NCBI GenBank assembly: GCA_017432075.1
Contig: JAFRJV010000086.1
Coordinates: 1-37,188 of the forward strand
From: Mogibacterium sp.
GTDB lineage: Bacteria > Bacillota > Clostridia > Peptostreptococcales > Anaerovoracaceae
Direction: 5' to 3'
Length of the DNA: 37,188 bases
Part shown: positions 17,249 to 25,549 of the stretch, piece after piece
How positions within the stretch are numbered: position 1 is the stretch's first letter
Layout: every line of letters starts with the position of its first letter
Made by a program: the position numbers and the translations under genes
Notes under the pieces: model-generated
The model's database searches: none
The model's input: only the letters and a program-made list of their open reading frames with translations
What the model was told of the DNA's origin: nothing

Positions 17249-17315
17249 TAGTTAACCGGAATATCGATCAATTGATATATTATTAACGGCAATGTAAACG
17301 GCCCCTTTGATTTGC

Positions 17316-18482
17316 TTATCTTTTGATCCAATTGGAAACAGCTTCTGCTGTTTCTTTTTGTTGCTTTGCTGCATCTGTCCCTGTTCGGCCATCCCCTTTC
17401 TGTTCGCCGTAGCTGCCAAACTGGGCGTGGTTTCCACCTTCTATAATTATTTCAGTAAAATCATCAGGCCACAGACCTTCAGACTCTGTTTCAGCGTATT
17501 TTTCAGAATTTAGGACCTTGTCTTCTGATCCGTATATCGAGAGCACAGGGGTGCTGAGTTCTCCGGTCGGATATGCTGCCAGCAGGATCAGGCCATCCCA
17601 TTCGGCTGCATTTCCTTCTTCCTCTGCATCATCCGCAGTCATTGCCGCTGCCACTCCGCCAAGCGAATGCCCTCCGATATACCACTTCCCATAGTTCCCT
17701 TTATTTACAGCTCGTATGTCTTCTGCGGCATTCTTGCCCAGCAGCGCAAAATTCAGCGGCATTCTGCAAAGATAGCAATCGGCACCGTGCAAAGAGATCT
17801 CCTTCAGAAGCGGTGAATATGACGCTGCCTCTACTTTAGCTCCCGGATAGAACACCAATGCGGAATCTGTGCCCGGGCCGTCAAAAAGCCAGCCGTCTGC
17901 TCCATCGCTCTCCTTTGTGATCTCAATGACGCTGACATCTTCCGTGCTTTCGAGCGCTGCAAGTGCCGCAGCATCTGCATGATAATAAGTCCCGAAATAT
18001 ACAATGATCACACCGATCAGGAATGCCAGCTGGGCAAGTGTATTGGCCAGCTCTTCTATCCAGTTTGATGAGGCACTGTTGTCCATATGCGAGCCAAGAT
18101 ATCCCATAAGGCACATCAGAGCAAAGGCGGCAATAAACAAAATAGCCGCTGGCATCATCGTTATCGACCGCCGGAGTCCGGAGAAGGCCGCCCTGCCTCC
18201 CGCAGGAACGGAAAGGATCATCAAAGCAAGCCCTGCAGGCATTAATATGTGAAACGCACGGGTCAGGCCCGTGAGGTCTTTTTTGCTGATCACTATGATC
18301 ATCTTCCATACGGCCTTGCACAGACCGCCCGTGAAGCAGGAGAGCACGCCTGCAAGCAGCAGCATACTTCCGTACATGCTGTACATGATAAGCCCGCTTG
18401 CAAGGAACAGTAAAACTGGCATTATATCAAATAATGCCAGTCCCATGGTGTATTCTTTGTATTCGTCTTTATATGCCGACAT
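17316..18482 (-). CDS. Membrane-anchored alpha/beta hydrolase
   Basis: 388 aa from the ATG at 18482, eight bases past the permease stop; a TTG at 18509 inside the permease gene is the alternative. The N-terminal half (about 15-170) has five or six transmembrane helices. The C-terminal half is an alpha/beta-hydrolase fold: FYPGAKVEAASY, nucleophile elbow GHSLGG (Ser273), acid in YGSEDKV (Asp321) and GGNHAQFG (His352). The GGNHAQFGSYG ending with a Gly/Asp-rich stretch resembles the fold-5 group (PF12695). The substrate cannot be read from the sequence. It is coupled to the xanthine permease gene, but the link is unclear. No terminator is visible after it. Confidence 0.85.
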   Translation of the reverse strand: MSAYKDEYKEYTMGLALFDIMPVLLFLASGLIMYSMYGSMLLLAGVLSCFTGGLCKAVWKMIIVISKKDLTGLTRAFHILMPAGLALMILSVPAGGRAAFSGLRRSITMMPAAILFIAAFALMCLMGYLGSHMDNSASSNWIEELANTLAQLAFLIGVIIVYFGTYYHADAAALAALESTEDVSVIEITKESDGADGWLFDGPGTDSALVFYPGAKVEAASYSPLLKEISLHGADCYLCRMPLNFALLGKNAAEDIRAVNKGNYGKWYIGGHSLGGVAAAMTADDAEEEGNAAEWDGLILLAAYPTGELSTPVLSIYGSEDKVLNSEKYAETESEGLWPDDFTEIIIEGGNHAQFGSYGEQKGDGRTGTDAAKQQKETAEAVSNWIKR

Positions 18483-18489
18483 GAACGTA

Positions 18490-19914
18490 TCAATCCCAGA
18501 GAGGCTCAACTTCCTTCTCTTCCGGGTCCTTCTTAAGTACTATATTAAGAATTATCGCAACGATGGCAGCCGGAACGATTCCGGATCCGCCGAAGATATA
18601 TCCTACGAACGCAGGCATGAATGCCAGCACGTTCGCTGTTGAACCGAGTCCATATCCGAGTCCGAGCGATACGGCAACTATAGTCACCTCACGGTTGCTG
18701 ATGCCTTCCTTTGTGATCAGCTGGATACCGCTGACTACGATAGACGCGAACATCATTACAGCAGCGCCGCCAAGTACCGACTGAGGCATCAGCTGTACGA
18801 TAGCCGCCAGCTTAGGGCAGAAGCCGCAGAGTACCAGGAAGAGTGCACCCATTGTGATAGCAAACAGGTTGACTATCTTGGTCATTCCGACAAGTCCCAC
18901 GTTCTGGCTGAACGATGTGTTAGGCAGCACACCGAAGAATGTAGCGAATGTTGAGCCGATACCATCGCACGCAACGCCGCCCGAGAGCTCCTTATCCGTA
19001 GCCTCACGTCCGAGGCCTCCCTCAGTGATACCTGAAAGGTCACCGATAGTCTCTACCGCTGTTACGATGAACATGATCATGATAGGGATGATCGCACGTA
19101 CATCGAATACGAATTTAACAGGCATTATCTTAGGAAGCGATATCCAGGCAGCTGCAGCCACTTTATCCCACTGCAGGACCCATGAGTGGACGTATGTCTC
19201 GCCATCTACGACAAATGTCGTATCGAGGAACATCGCCAGTATCGCACAGAGAATGTATCCGAATATGATGCCGAACAGTATCGAAGCCGCGGACCAGATA
19301 CCTTTTGTGAAGTGCTTGAGCACAATAATGAAAACCAGAACCGCAAGGCCGATCAGCAGATTGGTCGGCGAACCGAAGTCCTTGTTGTTGTTGCCGCCTC
19401 CGAACGAGTTGATACCTACGCTGATAAGCGACAGTCCGATAGCAGTAACTACTGTTCCTGTTACTACGCTAGGGAAGAACCTGCGGAGCGGTTTGAGCAT
19501 GAATCCGAGGATCATCTCGAATATGCCTCCTATGAAGCAGGCTCCGAGGATAGCTCCATATGCGACTACGCCGCCTCCCATGGATCCCGCAACACCGCTC
19601 ATTACTCCGATGAAGCCTGAGCTGGTTCCCATTACACACGGCAGTCTTGCTCCGATAGGTCCGATAGTCCACAGCTGCACCAGTGTGACAAGACCCGCTA
19701 CAAGCATTGCATTCTGAATGACCGGCACCATCAGTCCCGAATCGCCGAGCGAACATGCTCCGCCGATGACCAGGATAGGTGTCAGGTTTCCGACGAACAT
19801 GGCCAGAACGTGCTGCATACCGAGTATGATCGCTTTACCGGTAGGGATACGCCCCTCCATTTCATACTCGGAAGTCATCACACTGAGGCCTTTGACTTTC
19901 TTTTCTTCAGACAC
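18490..19914 (-). CDS. NCS2 xanthine/uracil permease family protein
   Basis: 474 aa from a GTG at 19914 with AAGGGGG seven bases upstream. An in-frame ATG at 19959 lies inside the predicted -10, so it cannot be on the mRNA. A polytopic transporter of about 14 helices. NCS2 motifs are QHVLAMFVGN in the first helix, ETIGDLSGITEG in helix 8 (substrate-binding Glu) and the NAT signature region PNTSFSQNVGLVGMTK. The last is closer to xanthine/urate than uracil carriers. It would import a purine base with H+ or Na+. No purine-riboswitch consensus is seen in its short leader. Confidence 0.9.
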   Translation of the reverse strand: MSEEKKVKGLSVMTSEYEMEGRIPTGKAIILGMQHVLAMFVGNLTPILVIGGACSLGDSGLMVPVIQNAMLVAGLVTLVQLWTIGPIGARLPCVMGTSSGFIGVMSGVAGSMGGGVVAYGAILGACFIGGIFEMILGFMLKPLRRFFPSVVTGTVVTAIGLSLISVGINSFGGGNNNKDFGSPTNLLIGLAVLVFIIVLKHFTKGIWSAASILFGIIFGYILCAILAMFLDTTFVVDGETYVHSWVLQWDKVAAAAWISLPKIMPVKFVFDVRAIIPIMIMFIVTAVETIGDLSGITEGGLGREATDKELSGGVACDGIGSTFATFFGVLPNTSFSQNVGLVGMTKIVNLFAITMGALFLVLCGFCPKLAAIVQLMPQSVLGGAAVMMFASIVVSGIQLITKEGISNREVTIVAVSLGLGYGLGSTANVLAFMPAFVGYIFGGSGIVPAAIVAIILNIVLKKDPEEKEVEPLWD

Positions 19915-19957
19915 TGTAATACCCCCTTTTCCAACAATACGCATTTTATATTTATTC

Positions 19958-19986
19958 ATTATGAAGCATATATATAAAAATGTAAA
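19958..19986 (-). promoter_or_regulatory. Promoter of the permease operon
   Basis: On the minus strand TTTACA (19986-19981), a 17-base spacer and CATAAT (19963-19958). It fixes the transcription start near 19951 and supports the GTG start at 19914. Confidence 0.65.
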
Positions 19987-19989
19987 GCG

Positions 19990-20079
19990 CTATTTCACTG
20001 TCACTTTTATCTTCTTGAAGACGCCGTTCTGAGCGAATGCGTATATGTAGCAGGTACCCTCCCAATACCCGGAGTTAAA
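19990..20079 (-). pseudogene. 3' remnant of an Ig-like surface-protein gene
   Basis: About 29 codons on the minus strand end in a TAG at 19990-19992. They read FNSGYWEG, then TCYIYAFAQNGVFKKIKVTVK. This is a typical C-terminal beta-strand ending of bacterial Ig-like repeats in clostridial surface proteins. Five codons upstream of the clear match the frame meets a stop (TAG), and there is no start codon or ribosome site. It is too short to be a gene and lies between the CPBP-gene terminator and the permease promoter, whose -35 begins just past its stop. Confidence 0.6.
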
Positions 20080-20133
20080 CCTATATGCACAATAATACTA
20101 CCATTATTATTATATGGTAAACAATTCACCATT

Positions 20134-20160
20134 AAAAAAAGATCGCCACTTCAGGCGATC
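20134..20160 (-). terminator. Terminator of the CPBP protease gene
   Basis: On the minus strand GATCGCC, loop TGAAGT (holding the TGA stop codon), GGCGATC, then seven T's: a textbook rho-independent terminator. Confidence 0.92.
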
Positions 20161-21020
20161 TCCTCATTTTCTGGTGTTTCCTTGTTCCACTTAGCGGCCC
20201 AGATCTCCATGATCCCGTCATAGTATTTCGGGTTCATAAGGCGCAGTGCCCAGAATGCGGCAAAGGCTCCCGCGACAATCGTGATCCAGTCTCCTATGCC
20301 CATGCCGGTCATGACACCGCCGCTGCTTGTCAGGTCAACGCGTATAAGTTCAAAAGCGTCCACACTCCAGTGACCCAGTATCGTCGGCCACAGATTGCCT
20401 GTTCGCAGATAGACCGCACCGAACAGCATTCCTACGCCGATGGCATATACAGCCTGTATGACAACTGAAACCGGATCTCCTCCCATCAGAATATTTCCCA
20501 GGTGTATCAGGCCAAATACTATAGAAGACAGCCAGAATATGACTTTGATCTGCCTCTTTGATTTTATCTTTCTCATGTAGTTGGCAACGCCCAGTCCACG
20601 AAACACTATCTCTTCGCCGAATCCCGGTGCCATACCCCTGATCAGGGCAATGACTATACTGCCTGTGCCGAGCGTTATCCAGCTTACTATACTGCCTGCA
20701 TAGTGAATAACCAGAAATGGCAGAAGCATAAGAAGCCCTTCTTTGAGGCCGTCTTTCTGAAGGCAGCCGTTAAATTCCGGTCTGAACCACAGTTTGAATA
20801 ATAATGCAGCCAGGAGTGCAGCCGCCGCTACTCCTATGCCCATGGCTACATCGACTGTTCCCGTCAGAGTCTTTGTTTCAAAAGTGTAGCCCGGAAGATA
20901 GTTGCCAATCAGTCTGTCTATCCTGATACCCAGACCTTCATCGATCAGCTGAACAAAAAAAGCCAGCAGAAAGTAGCTTATTATCGTGTGATCTAGTATC
21001 TTATGATTTCTCTTTTTCAT
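20151..21020 (-). CDS. CPBP family intramembrane glutamic endopeptidase
   Basis: 289-aa polytopic membrane protein. It has the three CPBP (Abi/CAAX protease) motifs: EE-I-V-FR (GEEIVFRG, motif 1), FGLIHLGN (motif 2) and GHWSVDAF (motif 3). The catalytic Glu pair and His are intact. Relatives process prenylated proteins in eukaryotes and take part in bacteriocin self-immunity or peptide processing in Gram-positives. No bacteriocin gene is seen here. AAGGAG stands 11 bases before the start. The gene follows the 170-aa membrane protein by 70 bases and probably shares its transcript. Its stop codon sits in its terminator loop. Confidence 0.9.
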   Translation of the reverse strand: MKKRNHKILDHTIISYFLLAFFVQLIDEGLGIRIDRLIGNYLPGYTFETKTLTGTVDVAMGIGVAAAALLAALLFKLWFRPEFNGCLQKDGLKEGLLMLLPFLVIHYAGSIVSWITLGTGSIVIALIRGMAPGFGEEIVFRGLGVANYMRKIKSKRQIKVIFWLSSIVFGLIHLGNILMGGDPVSVVIQAVYAIGVGMLFGAVYLRTGNLWPTILGHWSVDAFELIRVDLTSSGGVMTGMGIGDWITIVAGAFAAFWALRLMNPKYYDGIMEIWAAKWNKETPENEEIA

Positions 21021-21090
21021 TGCCGCAGTAACTCCTTCCTGTCCTGATCACAGCTTGCCGTTATTGTATTACAATACTGCAGCAGCCATT

Positions 21091-21603
21091 CTAATTTCCT
21101 TTTAAGCTGTCAAACAGCGATGGTTCATAGAAATCCAGAAGCTCCACCTCTTCGTTTCCATACTCGAATGTGACAGTAAAGCCGTCTTTTGAAACATACC
21201 TGATCTGCTCCAGCTTATACCTTTTCGTTCTCCGGCCGTCTCCCTCGACCTTCCTGACAAGGCTGTCATCTTCAATAGCATAGGGGGTTTTGCGCAGTTC
21301 TTCTTCTGCTCCGGCTCTTTCCGTTGACGCCCTCTTTCTCAATAATAACCATGTGAATAAGCAGGCAGGCAATAAAAAAGCAATTGCTACAGCCATTCCT
21401 ATGCCGAAGGTTTCCACTCCATCCGCAAAATGTCCCGAGAAATAGTCCCTGAATGCGATCACAGCGAATACTATTAAATATATAAAACCCATGATAAATG
21501 CAGCCAGTTTCACGTTGTAATTAATATTCCTGTTATCCCGGGCTTCGATCTCTTCAATGTGTTTTTTTATCGCTGCCTCTTTTAACTCTTCGTTAACGGT
21601 CAT
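21091..21603 (-). CDS. Membrane protein of unknown function
   Basis: 170 aa. A charged N-terminal helix (1-30) precedes two transmembrane segments (about 31-52 and 66-88). A cytoplasmic C-terminal domain of about 75 residues follows, predicted beta-rich (KRYKLEQIRYVSKDGFTVTF). That domain has the look of a YcxB-like or PH-like module, but I cannot assign a family. GAGGG 12 bases before the ATG is a weak ribosome site. The start is only 25 bases from the inverted pair of 27-bp repeats, which therefore occupies its promoter region. It is likely co-transcribed with the CPBP gene. Confidence 0.7.
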   Translation of the reverse strand: MTVNEELKEAAIKKHIEEIEARDNRNINYNVKLAAFIMGFIYLIVFAVIAFRDYFSGHFADGVETFGIGMAVAIAFLLPACLFTWLLLRKRASTERAGAEEELRKTPYAIEDDSLVRKVEGDGRRTKRYKLEQIRYVSKDGFTVTFEYGNEEVELLDFYEPSLFDSLKGN

Positions 21604-21628
21604 AAAGCATATACCCTCTTTTTTTCCA

Positions 21629-21655
21629 GGAGACAGGGGACGGTTCTCTGTCTCC
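21629..21655 (+). repeat. RAYT-associated 27-bp repeat, copy A
   Basis: Imperfect palindrome with 8-bp arms GGAGACAG and CTGTCTCC around GGGACGGTTCT. Wobble pairing extends the stem to a CGG loop. Orientation is taken as + for this reading. Copy B follows in inverse orientation after 13 bases. Confidence 0.9.
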
Positions 21656-21665
21656 GCTTATTTTT

Positions 21666-23036
21666 TTAGGATACAGAGAACCGTCCCCTGTCTCCTCTCT
21701 CAATCTTACGAATAGTGTAGATGTAGCTGAATACGAGGACGACCACTGCGCCGCCCCATGCGGCTACTTCTGCTATGAATAGCCCATCCTCACCTATGAC
21801 TCTGGCCAGTATGAGTGCAGAAGCTACTCTCATGATCAGCTCTGCAAATGCGGATACCATCGGCAGGAAAGTATTGCCCAGGCCCTGTGTGGATGACCTG
21901 AATATGTACAGCAGATACAGTACAGGCAGGCACACGCACATTATTGCAAGATACCTGTATGCCACATCCACCGTAGCCTTTACTTCCTCCGGCGTGCCGG
22001 AAACAAATCCCGACAGTATCATACGTCCTGTGAGCAGCATGACAGCAGCTATGACACATGCAGTTGCAATTGCTGCCCAGAATGCAGACCTCACGCCTTC
22101 ATGTATTCGGTCGATCCGTCCTGCTCCGAGGTTCTGAGCGACATATGTCGTCATGGCAAAGCCGAACGATGATGTAGCGATCTCAAGTACGCCATGCATC
22201 TTCGCACCCGCTGTGAAACCCGCAATGAATGTAACACTGAATGTGTTCACTACAGACTGTACGACCATACCGCCAACGACGATAAGGAAATTCTGCAGCA
22301 TCATCGGGGCACTCAGTACCGCGATCGATCGCAGCAGCGGGATATCCGGGACAAGGTCAGCGTGGTTGATGTGGAGCTGCCTGATCCTGAGTATCGCAGG
22401 CAGACATAATGCGGCAGAACAAAACTGTGCGATTATCGTAGCCCAGGCCGCTCCGCCGATCCCCCATCTGAAAACGCATACAAAAAGCAGGTCCAGGGCT
22501 ATGTTGATAACGGATGCGGTGATCATCGCATACAGCGGAGTCCTGCTGTCGCCAAGCGCTCTGAGTGTTGATGCCAGCAGATTATATGCAGTTATGACCG
22601 GTATCCCGGCATAAGAGATCTTCAGGTATACCAGTGCCTGCGGTATCAGCTCTTCCGGAGTTCCGAGGAGCATCAGCATTTCAGCAGCCAGCAATTCACC
22701 GGTCACAAGCAGAACAGCCGCAAAAGCTGCAGACAAAACTATGGCATTGCCAAAGCCTTTACGAAGTCTGCCCTCATCGCCTCGTCCGAACGAATGCGCA
22801 AGGGTGATCGATATGCCCTGTGACAGTCCCATTACCACTCCGAGAAATATCCAGTTTGGCCACGTAGATGCACCTAACGCCGCCAGAGCTGCAACACCAA
22901 GGGTCTTGCCCACTATCATGCTGTCAGCAACTGAATACGTCTGCTGGAATATATTCCCGATCATGAGCGGAAACGCAAAGGTCACGATCAGCCTCACCGG
23001 CTTCCCCTCAGTCATTAGTTTAACGTGTGATTTCAT
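21666..23036 (-). CDS. MATE family efflux transporter, C-terminus formed by the repeat
   Basis: 456 aa, about 12 transmembrane helices. The N-terminal motif FAFPLMIGNIFQQTYSVADS and GASTWPNWIFLG with MGLSQG are typical of the DinF/NorM-like MATE group. It would export drugs or metabolites in exchange for Na+ or H+. The gene begins 20 bases after the ADP-ribosylglycohydrolase stop. After the last helix and a short KIER linker the protein ends GDRGRFSVS. Those nine codons are exactly repeat copy B, so the native 3' end was replaced by the inserted repeat. GGGAC before the ATG is a weak ribosome site. Confidence 0.93.
   Translation of the reverse strand: MKSHVKLMTEGKPVRLIVTFAFPLMIGNIFQQTYSVADSMIVGKTLGVAALAALGASTWPNWIFLGVVMGLSQGISITLAHSFGRGDEGRLRKGFGNAIVLSAAFAAVLLVTGELLAAEMLMLLGTPEELIPQALVYLKISYAGIPVITAYNLLASTLRALGDSRTPLYAMITASVINIALDLLFVCVFRWGIGGAAWATIIAQFCSAALCLPAILRIRQLHINHADLVPDIPLLRSIAVLSAPMMLQNFLIVVGGMVVQSVVNTFSVTFIAGFTAGAKMHGVLEIATSSFGFAMTTYVAQNLGAGRIDRIHEGVRSAFWAAIATACVIAAVMLLTGRMILSGFVSGTPEEVKATVDVAYRYLAIMCVCLPVLYLLYIFRSSTQGLGNTFLPMVSAFAELIMRVASALILARVIGEDGLFIAEVAAWGGAVVVLVFSYIYTIRKIERGDRGRFSVS
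21669..21695 (-). repeat. RAYT-associated 27-bp repeat, copy B
   Basis: Inverse orientation to copy A, with one mismatch (GGATACAG arm). It encodes the last nine residues of the MATE protein. A and B together can form a near-perfect 27-bp hairpin with a 13-base loop. Confidence 0.9.
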
Positions 23037-23056
23037 AGTCCCGTTTTCAGTCCCTT

Positions 23057-24319
23057 TTATTCAGCTGAGCCTTTGCTCCTTTCCAGCATGTCCACTGTTT
23101 CTGCCAGCCATTGGTTGTAATAGTCATATGGACTCCGGATCCACCAGCTCAGCAAGTCGCCGACCAGGCGTGCATCTTCTTCGACACTTGTCCACGAATG
23201 CTGTTCTTTGTCACGGCTGACCGTGACGATATGCCTGTCGTCAGGCTTGAAATCGATTCTGTATATACAGAAGCCGGTCCAGCTGCGGTGAGCGTACAGA
23301 GTATCCCCTTCCATGTACCAGAACCACTTATCCTCCATCTCTTCAGGGATGTGTCCGCGTCTGAGCGTCTCCATCTGGAGATCATTGAAATGCCAGTGCA
23401 GAATAAAAATCTCATGCTCCTCCGGCATCTCAGTTATTTGCCAGTCGCTTCTTTCGGCGATCTTACCTTTCAGCGGCGGAAGATCATCAGGCAGATAGCC
23501 CCTGGCAAAGTCTTTCAGGATCTCTCTGAGATCCGGCGGCAGTATGTCCTCGCACTGCTTCTTCAGCTCGTAAGGTACACAATAATAGGCTTCAGCGATC
23601 GAGCCTGCCATAGCACCTATCGTATCGCTGTCACCGCCAAGAGATATGGCATTTCTGACAGCATCTTCAAAGTCCGTGCTGTCGAGGAATGCTATTATGG
23701 CTTCCGGAACACTGCCCTGACAGGAAACATCAAATTTATAACCCGGACGTATGCTGTCGCAGGTCCTGGCAAGGTCATAGCCGAATTCCTCACTGACATA
23801 TTCCCGTATATCATCTTTCGTGCCGCCGACCCTCGCTATGAAGATCGCTGATGCAAGCGCCTCGGCACCTTTGATGCCCTCCGGGTGATCGTGCGTGACA
23901 GCTGCCTGCAGCCTTGCCATTTCCCTGGCCTTATCCAGAGAGCTGCAGATCCAGGCAGCCGAAGAGACTCGCATCGCAGAACCGTTTCCCCAGCTGTTGT
24001 ACGGTCCGGTCCCGTGCTCGAGCCATTCTCTGAACCGTCCGCCGTATCCCGCATTGGGATATCTGAGACCGAGTTCTTTCATGCTTCCGATGATCGAGTC
24101 CGCAACAATAGCCTTGTTGCCATCGTTTACATCGTCTCCGTCCTCGATTCGATTGTCTGTATCGTTAAAAGCCGACATGAATCCCGCTGCGACTGCAAGC
24201 GTCATCACAGTATCATCTGTGAACCGTGAATACTTACTGAACAGCGGGAAATCTTTGCTTTTTATATTTTTCCATTCATATGGACTGCCTATGATATCTC
24301 CGAGTATCGCACCGTACAT
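23057..24319 (-). CDS. ADP-ribosylglycohydrolase fused to an uncharacterised C-terminal domain
   Basis: 420 aa; the start at 24319 has AAAAGGAGGT in front. Residues 1-280 are a DraG/ADPRH-type fold with FTDDTVM (33-39), NSWGNGSAMR (108-117) and GGDSDTIG (228-235). These Asp and Thr residues form the two-Mg2+ site that hydrolyses ADP-ribose-protein or related glycosidic bonds. Residues about 296-400 form a second compact domain with KWFWYMEGD, LYAHRSWTG and CIYRIDF. I do not know a name for it. It lies between glycerate kinase and a MATE exporter on one strand. The substrate (protein, nucleic acid or free ADP-ribose derivative) is open. Confidence 0.88.
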   Translation of the reverse strand: MYGAILGDIIGSPYEWKNIKSKDFPLFSKYSRFTDDTVMTLAVAAGFMSAFNDTDNRIEDGDDVNDGNKAIVADSIIGSMKELGLRYPNAGYGGRFREWLEHGTGPYNSWGNGSAMRVSSAAWICSSLDKAREMARLQAAVTHDHPEGIKGAEALASAIFIARVGGTKDDIREYVSEEFGYDLARTCDSIRPGYKFDVSCQGSVPEAIIAFLDSTDFEDAVRNAISLGGDSDTIGAMAGSIAEAYYCVPYELKKQCEDILPPDLREILKDFARGYLPDDLPPLKGKIAERSDWQITEMPEEHEIFILHWHFNDLQMETLRRGHIPEEMEDKWFWYMEGDTLYAHRSWTGFCIYRIDFKPDDRHIVTVSRDKEQHSWTSVEEDARLVGDLLSWWIRSPYDYYNQWLAETVDMLERSKGSAE

Positions 24320-24374
24320 CTGCGGTACCTCCTTTTCTTATCTTGTCCATGCTGCAGCAGTTTTTCTGACTATG

Positions 24375-25514
24375 CTATCGCATTTCCATTCCTGTTCTGA
24401 CAAAGCGGAACATCCGGAGAGCTCCCTCATAATATAGCTCCTCTGCCCGCGCAAGCGCCTCATCGAGAGCCATCGGCGCATTTACCGTTGTCATTAATGA
24501 GGATATGCCGCAGCTGCAGATATCCATCGCATTTTTCCCCAGCGAGCCGGACAGCCCAAGGACCGGGATGCCTTTAGCCTTCGCGTGCATACCGACGCCC
24601 TGCATCACCTTGCCGAAACAGCTCTGCCAGTCTGTACGTCCTTCTCCGGTCACGACGAGATCAACTCCCTCGAGACGCTCATCAAAGCGGATAAGTTCCA
24701 ACACGGTCTCGATTCCCGATTTTATCTCTCCTCCGAGAAATACCATAAGAGCAGCGCCGAGTCCGCCTGCAGCGCCTGTCCCCAGGATCACGTCACAGTC
24801 TATGCCGAACGTTTCCCTGATGACATCGCGGTAGATGCACATGCCCTTTTCAAGCTCTTTCTGTATCTCCGGAGTTGCACCTTTCTGTTTACCGAAGGTC
24901 CATGTGGCTCCGTCCTTACCGCAAAGAGGATTGGTTACATCGCACATCACAGTTATTTTCGATTCTTTTACGCGCTCATCAAGACCGGAAATATCGATTG
25001 CCACCACTTTGGCGAGATCACGCCCGAAACCTTCGAGTTCATTTCCGTCCTGATCCAGGAATTTTACGCCGAGCGCTCTTGCACAGCCCATTCCGCCGTC
25101 ATTGGTCGCGGAGCCGCCGATTGCGACCGATATGTCACGGTAGCCGCGCTTCAGTGCATCCAGGATCAGCTCGCCCGTACCGAAAGTGGTAGTATTCAGC
25201 GGATTCCGCAGTTCTTCAGGCACCATTGGCAGGCCTGAAGCGGCAGCCATCTCTATGACAGCCTTGTTTTCATCAAAGATCCCATAGAAACTTTCGGTTT
25301 CTTCCATGAGCGGACCGTGGACTTTCAGAGTGACCTTTTCACCCTGTTCCGCAGCAATTACGGCCTCAACTGTTCCTTCGCCGCCATCAGCGACCGGAAC
25401 ACCGGAGCACTCACACTCGCCGAACACTTCCCTTGCAGCCTTGCTCAGCAGCTCCACGGTTTTTTCGCTTGTCAGACTTCCCTTGAATGAGTCGGATGCA
25501 AATAAGAGTTTCAT
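24375..25514 (-). CDS. Glycerate 2-kinase (GarK/GlxK family)
   Basis: 379 aa from the ATG at 25514, preceded by AAGGAG. Family features: ASDSFKGSLTS at the N-terminus, VADGGEGT, the Gly-rich ATP site AIGGSATNDGGMGCARALG, CDVTNPLCG, and VVTGEGRTDWQS near the C-terminus. It phosphorylates D-glycerate to 2-phosphoglycerate with ATP and feeds glycolysis. It heads a unit with the ADP-ribosylglycohydrolase and MATE genes. Its promoter directly abuts repeat copy C of the RAYT unit, so the mobile element probably shapes its expression. Confidence 0.93.
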   Translation of the reverse strand: MKLLFASDSFKGSLTSEKTVELLSKAAREVFGECECSGVPVADGGEGTVEAVIAAEQGEKVTLKVHGPLMEETESFYGIFDENKAVIEMAAASGLPMVPEELRNPLNTTTFGTGELILDALKRGYRDISVAIGGSATNDGGMGCARALGVKFLDQDGNELEGFGRDLAKVVAIDISGLDERVKESKITVMCDVTNPLCGKDGATWTFGKQKGATPEIQKELEKGMCIYRDVIRETFGIDCDVILGTGAAGGLGAALMVFLGGEIKSGIETVLELIRFDERLEGVDLVVTGEGRTDWQSCFGKVMQGVGMHAKAKGIPVLGLSGSLGKNAMDICSCGISSLMTTVNAPMALDEALARAEELYYEGALRMFRFVRTGMEMR

Positions 25515-25549
25515 ATCTTTTCTCCTTACGCCGCGCATATACTGTTCTG

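Noticed and set aside
17335-17354. Hairpin GAAACAGC-TTCT-GCTGTTTC followed by T's on the plus strand
   Set aside because: It lies within the coding end of the minus-strand hydrolase and no plus-strand gene precedes it, so a terminator role is not supported.
20045-20085. Plus-strand similarity to a 5S rRNA core (CCCGGAGTTAAACC)
   Set aside because: The rest of a 5S rRNA (terminal helix, loop E, length about 117) is missing. The minus-strand reading as a surface-protein tail explains the sequence better.
19915-20133. Purine riboswitch ahead of the permease
   Set aside because: The mapped -10 leaves a leader of under 40 bases, and no purine-aptamer core sequences are present on the minus strand.
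21629-21695. CRISPR-like array from the repeated 27-bp units
   Set aside because: Copies are scattered, inverted and without regular spacers, and no cas genes are present. A RAYT repeat fits.
24033-24048. Partial match to the repeat core (GAACCGTCCG)
   Set aside because: Only nine core bases match, the palindromic arms are missing, and it lies in conserved coding sequence of the ADP-ribosylglycohydrolase.
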